A stretch of DNA of 64,000 nt from [Pantoea] beijingensis (GTDB lineage Bacteria; Pseudomonadota; Gammaproteobacteria; Enterobacterales; Enterobacteriaceae): the NCBI RefSeq assembly GCF_022647505.1, contig NZ_CP071409.1, forward strand, positions 2,046,001 to 2,110,000, given 5' to 3'. Within the stretch, counting starts at the first letter, position 1; each line of letters starts with the position of its first letter. The translations under genes were made by a program, and so were the position numbers. Below the pieces are notes generated by a model. It was given only the letters and a program-made list of their open reading frames with translations, made no database searches and was not told where the DNA came from. This document shows positions 56,230-64,000 of this stretch, in pieces.

Positions 56230-57627
56230 CTATGATTTCATGCTGCCAACCATATCTTCCGGACGAACCCAGCTATCGAACTCTTCCTCCGTCAAATACC
56301 CGAGTTCGAGTGCTGCACCTTTCAGCGTCAGTCCCTCTTTATGGGCTTTTTTCGCAATTTCTGCTGCCTTATCGTAGCCAATGTGGGTGTTCAATGCGGT
56401 GACCAACATGAGTGATTCATTGAGTAGCTGGGTGATGCGATCGCGATTCGGCTGGATACCTACCGCACAATGATGATGAAAACTCTCCATGCCGTCCGCC
56501 AGCAGACGAAGCGACTGGAGAAAATTATGGATAATCATGGGCCGATAAACGTTCAGTTCGAAATTACCGGACGCTCCGCCCATATTGACCGCAACGTCGT
56601 TCCCCATCACCTGACAACACAGCATGGTCATCGCTTCACACTGTGTTGGGTTAACTTTACCTGGCATAATTGAACTGCCCGGCTCGTTTTCAGGAATGGC
56701 AATTTCCCCGATACCACAGCGCGGACCGGAAGAGAGCCAGCGGACATCGTTCGCGATTTTCATCAATGATGCCGCCAGTCCTTTTAGCGCACCGTGAGCA
56801 TGGACCAGCGCATCGCAAGTTGCCAACGCTTCGAATTTATTGGGTGCGGTAACAAAGGGTTGCTGCGTCAGTTCGGCCAGTTCTTTCGCTACACGCACGG
56901 CATATTCTGGATGCGTGTTCAAGCCGGTTCCCACCGCGGTCCCCCCCATCGCCAGTTCGGCTAAATGCGGAATAGTTTGCTCAATGTGCTTCAAATTATG
57001 TTCCAGCATCGCCACCCAGCCCGAAATTTCCTGCCCCAACGTTAATGGCGTAGCATCCTGCAAATGCGTGCGGCCAATCTTTACGATGGTTTTATAGGCT
57101 TCAGCCTTTTCCTGCAGCGTCTTTTTTAGCGTGCTCAGTTGGGGGAAAAGTTGCGTCTGAACGCCGATAACCGCGGCAACATGCATCGCCGTAGGAAACA
57201 CGTCATTTGAGCTTTGGCTCTTATTGACATCATCATTGGGGTGGACCAGCCGCGACATACCGCGTTCTCCTCCCAAAATTTCGCTGGCGCGATTAGCCAA
57301 CACTTCATTCATATTCATGTTGGTTTGCGTACCGGAACCGGTTTGCCAGATCGCAAGGGGAAACTCACTGCTGTGTTGACCCGCGAGAACTTCATCGGCA
57401 GCACTGATGATCGCCGCCGCGCGCTCCTCAGGCAACAAACTTAAATCGCAATTCACCTTAGCGGCAGCGCGTTTGGTCAATGCCAACGCATGGACCAGCG
57501 CGGTCGGCATTTTCTCCGTTGAGATACGAAAGTGTTCCAGCGAACGCTGCGTTTGCGCGCCCCAAAGTTTATCGGCCGGTACATCGACAGGTCCCATTGA
57601 ATCTTTTTCAATGCGGTGGGCTACCAT
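56230..57627 (-). CDS. fumC: Class II fumarase FumC
   Basis: This is the iron-independent, oxidative-stress-resistant fumarase (465 residues from the ATG at 57627, which follows a GGAGG site). It interconverts fumarate and malate. The SS-loop signature [11 protein letters not shown] and [10 protein letters not shown] are intact. In E. coli and Salmonella fumA lies between fumC and manA; here only 268 bp without fumA separate the two. Confidence 0.97.
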   Translation of the reverse strand: MVAHRIEKDSMGPVDVPADKLWGAQTQRSLEHFRISTEKMPTALVHALALTKRAAAKVNCDLSLLPEERAAAIISAADEVLAGQHSSEFPLAIWQTGSGTQTNMNMNEVLANRASEILGGERGMSRLVHPNDDVNKSQSSNDVFPTAMHVAAVIGVQTQLFPQLSTLKKTLQEKAEAYKTIVKIGRTHLQDATPLTLGQEISGWVAMLEHNLKHIEQTIPHLAELAMGGTAVGTGLNTHPEYAVRVAKELAELTQQPFVTAPNKFEALATCDALVHAHGALKGLAASLMKIANDVRWLSSGPRCGIGEIAIPENEPGSSIMPGKVNPTQCEAMTMLCCQVMGNDVAVNMGGASGNFELNVYRPMIIHNFLQSLRLLADGMESFHHHCAVGIQPNRDRITQLLNESLMLVTALNTHIGYDKAAEIAKKAHKEGLTLKGAALELGYLTEEEFDSWVRPEDMVGSMKS

Positions 57628-57895
57628 AACTACCTCCTCCATCACAACTGGTTGTTTTAATGGTTATTTTTCTCATCCTGATAAGGATATCGAACGCGGT
57701 TAGTCATCTGAGACATACCATGATTTAACCTTATGCGCCGCATACGTTCTTACTGCCCTTCAGGTTCTCATCTCAACCGCCAAAATCACCCTGAGATCGT
57801 CAAGTATGGGTGCGTTCGTTTCTTGGGGCGGTGGGCACTGCCGGGAGTTTCTGCTTTAATATCGGCAGTTAACTTTAGTTTACCCGGGAGGAATT

Positions 57896-59065
57896 ATGCA
57901 AAAACTAACCAATTCGCTGCAAAATTATGCATGGGGTAGCAAGACTGCCTTAACGGCGCTGTATGGCATTGCCAATCCTCAAGACAAGCCAATGGCTGAG
58001 ATGTGGATGGGCGCGCACCCTAAAAGTAGCTCTTTTGTCGACATTGACGGTCAGGCTCGTTCTCTGCGCAGCGTAATTGATAGCGATAAAGCCAGACTTT
58101 TGGGTAAAGAAGTGGCCACACAATTTGGTGAGCTGCCTTTCTTGTTTAAAGTCCTGTGTGCAGATCAGCCACTCTCTATCCAGGTGCACCCCAGCAAATC
58201 AGCTGCGGAACGCGGTTTTGCCAGAGAAAATGCGGCAGGCATCGATATTGCTTCTGCCGAACGCAACTATAAAGACGCTAACCACAAACCTGAACTGGTA
58301 TACGCCCTGACCTCTTTCCAGGCCATGAACGGATTTCGTGAGCTGCAGGAGATCGTTTCACTACTACAACCGGTGGCTGGTGCCCATCCCGCGATTGCGC
58401 ATTTTTTGCAAAATGCCAATCGCGATAACCTGGCGCAACTGTTCGCCAGCCTGCTATCACTGGAAGATGAATCCCTGTCACTGGCGTTGGGAGTGTTGAA
58501 ATCCGCGCTTAACCACCAGCATGGTGAGCCGTGGAAAACTATTGCCGCAATTGCGGAGTTTTATCCGAATGACAGTGGGTTATTCTCGCCACTCTTGTTG
58601 AATGTTGTCGAACTGCAGCCTGGCGAAGCCATGTTTTTATTTGCCGAAACACCACACGCCTATCTGAAAGGCGTAGCGCTTGAAGTGATGGCCAACTCGG
58701 ATAACGTGCTGCGGGCTGGGCTGACACCCAAATATATTGATATTCCCGAACTGCTGGCCAATGTCAAATTTGAACCAAAAGCCTATGCAAATCTGCTGAT
58801 GCAACCGGTGGTACAAGGCCAGATGCGCACTTTCCCGATCCCGGTTGATGACTTTGCTTTTGCCATTCATACACTGGAAAGCCAGCCTGTCAGCATAACG
58901 CAACAGAGTGCGGCTATCCTCTTCTGCATTGAAGGTCAGGCTATCGTCAGCAAAGATGCACAGCAACTGATCTTGCAACCCGGCGAGTCCTGTTTTATTG
59001 CCGCCTGCGAATCACCGGTGAGCCTCAGCGGCACGGGTCGGATAGCCCGCGTGTTTAATCAATAA
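57896..59065 (+). CDS. manA: Mannose-6-phosphate isomerase ManA
   Basis: This zinc enzyme of 389 residues interconverts mannose-6-P and fructose-6-P. The metal-binding QVHPSKSAAE segment and HKPELVYAL motif are intact, as is the ETPHAYLKG lid. A GGAGG site precedes the ATG. Divergent from fumC. Confidence 0.97.
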   Translation: MQKLTNSLQNYAWGSKTALTALYGIANPQDKPMAEMWMGAHPKSSSFVDIDGQARSLRSVIDSDKARLLGKEVATQFGELPFLFKVLCADQPLSIQVHPSKSAAERGFARENAAGIDIASAERNYKDANHKPELVYALTSFQAMNGFRELQEIVSLLQPVAGAHPAIAHFLQNANRDNLAQLFASLLSLEDESLSLALGVLKSALNHQHGEPWKTIAAIAEFYPNDSGLFSPLLLNVVELQPGEAMFLFAETPHAYLKGVALEVMANSDNVLRAGLTPKYIDIPELLANVKFEPKAYANLLMQPVVQGQMRTFPIPVDDFAFAIHTLESQPVSITQQSAAILFCIEGQAIVSKDAQQLILQPGESCFIAACESPVSLSGTGRIARVFNQ

Positions 59066-59436
59066 TAATACGGCCCGTTACTCAACATCAGCAGAGATTG
59101 ATACTTCCGGCACGCACGTGTGGCGGGCTTAGGGTAACGGGCAACAGAGCGATTGAGCCAGCCTGTAATCGGACTGGCTGTTATGAGCCGCCATCCCCTA
59201 TCGCCCTTTAACACTTTTGCATCCTGCCACCGGTAAAAAGTTAATAGCCTCAGGCTATCTCAATAGCTGCTTTTAACGATTAGACAAGGCTGTGCGGCAG
59301 GAGATTAATTAAAGCGGCTTTGGACATCGGCTTATTGATGCCACAGCGTAGCGTAATAATGAAGAAAAAAACTCATATCGCTTTTTCAATCCGATAAACG
59401 GTACGTGAACCCACGCCATCTTAAGGAAGATAACCC
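59066..59436. other. Gene-free region between manA and the GMC gene
   Basis: This 371-bp stretch contains a long imperfect fold-back near 59083-59142 (CGGCCCGTTAC and GTAACGGGC arms) that may end manA transcription. The remainder should hold the GMC gene promoter. No open frame is supported. Confidence 0.4.
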
Positions 59437-61035
59437 ATGTCAGACGCCCATCGCGATGCAACATCTGAACGTGCAGGCTTACAGCCGTCGTCGCGCATAG
59501 ATACACATTATGATTTTATCATCTGTGGTGCAGGTTCATCCGGCTCGGTTATTGCTCGCCGTCTGGCTGAAAACCCTGAGGTAAAAGTTTTACTCCTTGA
59601 AGCTGGCCATAGCGATGATGTTCCACCGGTGATGGATCCGGCGCTGTGGCCAACGAACCTGGGCAGCGATCGTGACTGGAAATTTCTGGCTGATGCCAAC
59701 CCTCATTTAAATGGCCGAACGATCCCGATGTCCATGGGGAAAGTCCTCGGGGGCGGATCCAGTATTAACGTGATGGTGTGGGCGCGCGGACATAAAAATG
59801 ATTGGGATTTTTTTGCTTCCGAAGCTGACGATGATGCATGGGGCTACGACTCGGTATTAACTATCTATCGCAATATAGAAAACTGGCTAGGTGCAGCCGA
59901 TCCCCAATATCGCGGAACGGGGGGACCGGTATATGTCCAACCCTCCCCCAATCCCAGTCCTATCGCGACCGCTATGCTTAGCGCTGCCCAGGAACTGAAC
60001 ATCCCGGTATTTTCAAGCCAGAATGGCCTGATGATGGAAGGTGAAGGCGGCTGTGCAATTACAGATGTTTTGATTCGTGACGGTAAACGCAACTCCATTT
60101 TCCGCGCGTACACCCATCCGATTCTGGGACAATCCAATCTCACCGTACTCACTGACTCGCTGGTGACCCGCTTGATTTTTGAGGGTAAAAAGACCACAGG
60201 CGTCGAATTTTTACATCAAGGTGTCCCTGTTCACGTATATGCTAACGCAGAAGTCATTCTGTCTTTAGGTGCCGTACATACGCCGAAAGTATTGCTGCAT
60301 TCCGGTATCGGCGATCGGGCGGAACTGAACAAACTGGGTATTCCGTTGGTACAGCATCTCCCGGGTGTTGGACAAGGCTTGCAGGACCATATTTCCTTTG
60401 GCTGTATCTGGGAATACAAAGAGCCGATCGCCCCACGCAACAGTGGCAGTGAAGCCACGCTTTACTGGAAAAGCAGCCCGGAACTCACCGCCCCCGACCT
60501 GCTGTTTTGTCAGGCTGAATTTCCAGTTCCGAGTAATGAAACCGCCCATCTGGGTGTGCCTGAAGCAGGCTGGTCGATGTTCGCCGGGCTGGCTCAGCCC
60601 AAAAGCCGTGGCCGCGTGTACCTGACCAGCGCGAATCCCCTGGATTCGATAAATATTGATGCACGTTCACTGTCACATCCTGATGATATGAAAGCCGCCA
60701 TAAACTGCATCAAAATTTGTCGGGAATTGGGTAACGCCACTGCGTTTTCATCACTGATCAAAGGCGAGTCAATGCCTGGCAACCTCACCGGAGCGGCGCT
60801 GGAAAACTATATCCGTAATTCTGCCGTTACCTACTGGCACCAGACATGTACTGCCAAAATGGGGCGTGATGACATGGCTGTGGTTGACAATAAACTTAGC
60901 GTGTACGGGATTGAAAACTTACGTATTGCAGATGGTTCGATCATGCCACGCGTAACGACCGGCAATACTATGGCACCTTGCGTCATCATTGGCGAACGCG
61001 CATCCGCGATCCTGAAAGCAAAACATCAGTTTTAA
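59437..61035 (+). CDS. GMC-family FAD oxidoreductase
   Basis: This protein of 532 residues has FIICGAGSSGSVIARRLAE for FAD, the GMC signature GKVLGGGSSINVMVW near residue 105, and the catalytic His in YWHQTCTAKMG near residue 468. It is homologous to BetA but distinct from it, and probably oxidises an alcohol. Unusually it has a polar 25-residue N-terminal extension. It sits between manA and ydgA, a gap usually empty, so it is probably acquired. Confidence 0.9.
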   Translation: MSDAHRDATSERAGLQPSSRIDTHYDFIICGAGSSGSVIARRLAENPEVKVLLLEAGHSDDVPPVMDPALWPTNLGSDRDWKFLADANPHLNGRTIPMSMGKVLGGGSSINVMVWARGHKNDWDFFASEADDDAWGYDSVLTIYRNIENWLGAADPQYRGTGGPVYVQPSPNPSPIATAMLSAAQELNIPVFSSQNGLMMEGEGGCAITDVLIRDGKRNSIFRAYTHPILGQSNLTVLTDSLVTRLIFEGKKTTGVEFLHQGVPVHVYANAEVILSLGAVHTPKVLLHSGIGDRAELNKLGIPLVQHLPGVGQGLQDHISFGCIWEYKEPIAPRNSGSEATLYWKSSPELTAPDLLFCQAEFPVPSNETAHLGVPEAGWSMFAGLAQPKSRGRVYLTSANPLDSINIDARSLSHPDDMKAAINCIKICRELGNATAFSSLIKGESMPGNLTGAALENYIRNSAVTYWHQTCTAKMGRDDMAVVDNKLSVYGIENLRIADGSIMPRVTTGNTMAPCVIIGERASAILKAKHQF

Positions 61036-61046
61036 TCACCCGCCGT

Positions 61047-61066
61047 CCCACCGGAATACCGGTGGG
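61047..61066 (+). terminator. Terminator after the GMC gene
   Basis: CCCACCGG-AATA-CCGGTGGG is followed by CGTTTAAA, 12 bp past the stop. The rest of the gap to ydgA shows no gene. Confidence 0.6.
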
Positions 61067-61402
61067 CGTTTAAACATCGACACTGCGGCAACGCCACGGA
61101 ATACGCCACCAGAACACATGCGCTGCCCTGGATTATGCAAGTTCGCATACGCGTGAATCCGCTATGAGCATCGGGTAAACAGGCATTCCTTATCACTGAT
61201 TTTAAGCCGGTAGTATTTTCATTTATCGCTAATGTGGCCCGAAAAACGGGCAATTACCTGTCGCTATGATTTCAAACACGGCCCATTACAGCTATGATTA
61301 TTCAGCCATTCATTGAAATGCCGCGGGCGTTTCTATTCTCCGCCGGTTCTGCCAGATTGAAATTATTGGCGGATGAACTTAGTAAAAGGACGACAAACTC
61401 AG

Positions 61403-62908
61403 ATGAAAAAGACAAAGATTGCGGTTGGTGTAGTTGTTGCACTTGGGGTGATTTGGACCGGTGCCGCTTGGTTTACCGGTAAACAACTGCAAACACACAT
61501 GGATGAGCTGGTACAAAATGCCAATATGCAGCTTGCCGACATTGCTCCTGAGAGCCGATTAAAAATCAGCTATCAGGATTATCAACGCGGTGTCTTCAGC
61601 AGCACGGCTCGTTTTGTGTTACAGGCCAGTTCACAGACTGAAGATAATGCGCTTTTGAAACCGGGACAAAGTGTCGTTTTTAACGAGAAGATCGATCACG
61701 GCCCGTTTCCGTTCGCTCAGCTGAAAAAATTGATTTTAATCCCAAGCATGGCCTCTGTGCACACCGAACTGGCGAATACCGATCCTGTTAAACGGCTATT
61801 TGAACTGGCTAAAGGTGAATCGCCGGTTCAGGCGGATACACGTATTGGCTACAGCGGTGCCACCGCCTCCGATATTAAACTGTTGCCAATCGACTATCAA
61901 AATAATGAAAGCGGCGAACGCTTCGCGTGGAATGGTGGAACATTGAAGATCGATGCAGATGCCAAAGGAGATAAAGTGGGCTTCAATGGCAACGTCGATA
62001 GCCTCGCGATTACCACAAAGAATCAGATGAATATGCCGGTTCTTTTCACGCTTAATGGCGTTGAAGCCACGGCTAATACACGTTTGAGTCCGCAAGGTGT
62101 CCGCATTGGCGACCAAACGATTAATTTGCAGAAACTGACGGCCAGCGTGAATGGTCAGGATGCGGCTACCGTGGCAGGCCTGAAAGGTAAATCTACTTTT
62201 GATGCCGACGAGAAAACCGTGTCAGGTCAAATCGATTACACCGTCGATAGCCTGAAGATCCAGAATCAATCCTTTGGTCAGGGCAAATTAGCAATGAAAC
62301 TGTCAAAATTTGATGGTGCCGCGCTGAAGGCTTTCTCCACTAATTACAATGCACAGGTGCAAGCTCTGCTTAATCAACCCGGCATCGATGAGGATCCACA
62401 GCGTTATCAACTGGGTATGAACCAGATTCTACTGGACAACCTCCCGACCTTATTGAAAGGCGATCCCAGTATCAGTATTGCCCCACTCAGTTGGAAAAAC
62501 GATAAGGGCGAAAGTAGTTTTAATCTGGCCGTTAATTTCAAGGATCCTGCCAACGTGACGGGTGAAGCTCAGAATATCGGTCAGGCCGTCGATCGCGTGT
62601 TGAAAACGCTGGAGGGTAAGCTGACGATTTCCATGGATATGGCTACCGAGCTGATGACGCATGTTGCAATGGCCGAAGGCTATCAACAGCCCGATGCTGC
62701 CAAACTGGCTGAACAGCAGGTAAAAGGTGTCGCGGCGATGGGGCAGATGTTTAAATTAACCACCCAGCAGGACAATAATATTGTTACCAGCCTGCAATAC
62801 GCGACCGGTCAGGTCACAATGAACGGCGAAAAAATGCCGCTCGAACAGTTTATGTCACGCTATATGCTTGGTGGTTTGCAGCCTCAGCCGCAAATTCCAG
62901 CGCCGTAA
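61403..62908 (+). CDS. ydgA: DUF945 protein YdgA
   Basis: This envelope protein of 501 residues starts from 61403. The start is chosen because homologues begin KKTKIAVGVVVALGV, an N-terminal membrane anchor (residues 4-22). The long periplasmic part has the repeated beta strands of the DUF945 family. Function poorly known; the E. coli gene lies in the same position after manA. Confidence 0.93.
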   Translation: MKKTKIAVGVVVALGVIWTGAAWFTGKQLQTHMDELVQNANMQLADIAPESRLKISYQDYQRGVFSSTARFVLQASSQTEDNALLKPGQSVVFNEKIDHGPFPFAQLKKLILIPSMASVHTELANTDPVKRLFELAKGESPVQADTRIGYSGATASDIKLLPIDYQNNESGERFAWNGGTLKIDADAKGDKVGFNGNVDSLAITTKNQMNMPVLFTLNGVEATANTRLSPQGVRIGDQTINLQKLTASVNGQDAATVAGLKGKSTFDADEKTVSGQIDYTVDSLKIQNQSFGQGKLAMKLSKFDGAALKAFSTNYNAQVQALLNQPGIDEDPQRYQLGMNQILLDNLPTLLKGDPSISIAPLSWKNDKGESSFNLAVNFKDPANVTGEAQNIGQAVDRVLKTLEGKLTISMDMATELMTHVAMAEGYQQPDAAKLAEQQVKGVAAMGQMFKLTTQQDNNIVTSLQYATGQVTMNGEKMPLEQFMSRYMLGGLQPQPQIPAP

Positions 62909-62916
62909 TAAGTAAT

Positions 62917-62938
62917 AAGGGGCAATACATTGCCCCTT
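62917..62938 (+). terminator. ydgA terminator
   Basis: AAGGGGCA-ATACAT-TGCCCCTT, 9 bp after the stop, is followed by TCTTTGG. Confidence 0.7.
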
Positions 62939-63031
62939 TCTTTGGTTAGCCGTGAACTGGATATTCCCCTGTTTTGCTACCTGGCGGCACCTCAGTCAGC
63001 CTTATTACATCTTAGCTAACAGAACGAGAAT

Positions 63032-64000
63032 TTACGCCGATCCCCGCTCAATCAAAACAGGCGGCATAATCAGCTTTTGAATATCCCCGTCAGGATCGTG
63101 CATGCGCGCCAGCAGACGCGTGGCGGCACTACGACCGATTTCCCTGGCTGAGCTGGTAATAAATGTCAGTGGCGGATCGGTGAGCTCTGCCTCAGGAACA
63201 TCACCAAAACCCACCAGCGCCATCTGTTGCCCGTAATAGCTGTCAAGCGCCCCTTTACCGATGGTGCGTCCCGTGCGTTGCAAACCAAAATAACAGCCGA
63301 GCGCGACGGATGCGTTATGACACAGAATAGCGGTAATCGTGGGATGGTGATGGATCAGCTTTTCGGTTAAATCAGCAGCGTCGCGCTGATGACTGCCGCT
63401 TTCGACTATCCATTCGCTACGAAAAGGCAAACCATATTGCAACAGCGTGGTGCAATAACCACCAATCCGCTCGGCCCGGGTCAGAGACGACCCCGAGCCG
63501 CCCAACCAGGCAATGCAGTGGTGCCCTCGCTTGATCAAATATTCGGTTGCAAGCTTGGCCGCGTGCATATTATCCGGTCGAATTGAATCCGCCTCATCCA
63601 GGCTGCTGGCCCGCGAAGCGCAAATCAACGGAACGCCAAACTCACGCGCTTTTTGTACCAGCTCGACGGCGTTATCCGCGCCCCCGCCGAGGACGATCCC
63701 TTCCACGCCCTGCGCAATAAGTGAATCAAAACAGCGCTGAATATTTTTACCTTGCGCGCCGCTCTGTGTAAGAAACAGCACCTTACCCTGCTTCTCCAGC
63801 ATTTCACTCAGGCCTGCCGTCATCTCAGCATAAAACGGGTTACAAATATCACGCACAATCAGCCCAATCACACCGCTATCGCCACCGCGCAACATTGCCG
63901 CAGAACGGTTGCGTATATAACCCAATTTTTCAATTGCCTGATTCACGCGATCGGCGGTTGCCGCTGAGATGCGCCCTTTACCCGAAAGAACCAGTGAGAC
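63032..64000 (-). CDS. malI: LacI-family repressor MalI (5' end beyond the window)
   Basis: This partial CDS runs off the right edge. The frame is open to base 64000, where it reads VSLVLSGKGRIS, the second half of the LacI-type DNA-binding domain; about 20 N-terminal residues are missing. The ligand domain is close to E. coli MalI (SGVIGLIVRD, PFYAEMTAGL, SSLTRAERIGGYC). MalI represses malXY, which should lie divergent just outside the window. In E. coli uid genes lie between ydgA and malI; here the two are adjacent. Confidence 0.92.
   Translation of the reverse strand, partial: VSLVLSGKGRISAATADRVNQAIEKLGYIRNRSAAMLRGGDSGVIGLIVRDICNPFYAEMTAGLSEMLEKQGKVLFLTQSGAQGKNIQRCFDSLIAQGVEGIVLGGGADNAVELVQKAREFGVPLICASRASSLDEADSIRPDNMHAAKLATEYLIKRGHHCIAWLGGSGSSLTRAERIGGYCTTLLQYGLPFRSEWIVESGSHQRDAADLTEKLIHHHPTITAILCHNASVALGCYFGLQRTGRTIGKGALDSYYGQQMALVGFGDVPEAELTDPPLTFITSSAREIGRSAATRLLARMHDPDGDIQKLIMPPVLIERGSA

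Noticed and set aside
57733..57939. Open frame overlapping the manA start
   Set aside because: It reads in another frame across the manA ribosome site and has no protein-like features.

Overview
The window is about 64 kb of chromosome from a member of the Enterobacteriaceae, and it covers the replication terminus. The evidence is an exact copy of the enterobacterial dif site at about 35.2 kb, a tus gene with a Ter site in its promoter at 53.8 kb, and a backbone of familiar terminus genes (yddW, ydfG, ynfA, ynfB, ynfD, ynfK, mlc, ynfL, ynfM, tus, fumC, manA, ydgA, malI). An OsmU-type betaine transporter beside ynfK-mlc is the Salmonella arrangement. A betTIBA locus and type III effector-like genes point to the Salmonella/Citrobacter lineage. 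I cannot name the species from sequence alone.

Layout. 0.4-6.8 kb: an SDR oxidoreductase, then a NrtA/SsuA-type ABC importer in an operon with a flavin monooxygenase-like and an AhpD-like gene, with a divergent AraC regulator. 6.9-12.9 kb: choline uptake and oxidation to glycine betaine (betT, betIBA). 13.0-14.1 kb: an unrecognised protein with effector-like composition. 14.3-24.7 kb: MFS/LysR pair, a three-domain NADH:fumarate-reductase-type flavoprotein divergent from a dicarboxylate transporter, a second MFS exporter and an aldehyde dehydrogenase. 24.9-33.2 kb: MBL hydrolase, lipoprotein, the dat-ddc diaminopropane genes, yddW, an alpha/beta hydrolase and a glutathione-transferase-like gene. 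33.5-40.1 kb: an accessory island around dif. 40.6-53.7 kb: YceI, VOC, ydfG, ynfABD, a DHA2 exporter, the OsmU operon, ynfK, mlc, ynfL and ynfM. 53.8-64 kb: tus, a type III chaperone and NleD-like protease pair, fumC, manA, a GMC oxidoreductase, ydgA and the 5'-truncated malI.

The most interesting region surrounds dif. On one side lies a protein whose C-terminus matches the CheD deamidase pattern (Thr, Cys and His in register), then a scar made from two transposase families. On the other side a four-gene, 1.9 kb element runs from dif to a fold-back structure built from two inverted dif-like sites, like the attP of filamentous phages that integrate through XerC/XerD. A second, cargo-free fold-back follows 75 bp later. 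A peptidoglycan-hydrolase gene and its probable immunity gene begin 11 bp beyond that. I read this as a dif-targeted integrative element of unusual, non-phage content next to an antibacterial toxin/immunity pair.

Physiologically, betT/betIBA and the OsmU transporter both supply glycine betaine. The flavoprotein and SLC13-type carrier would together take up and reduce an unsaturated dicarboxylate. The effector-like genes (13.0, 33.5 and 55.5 kb) imply a type III secretion system outside the window.

Compared with E. coli, the block between ynfM and tus and the fumA gene between fumC and manA are both missing.
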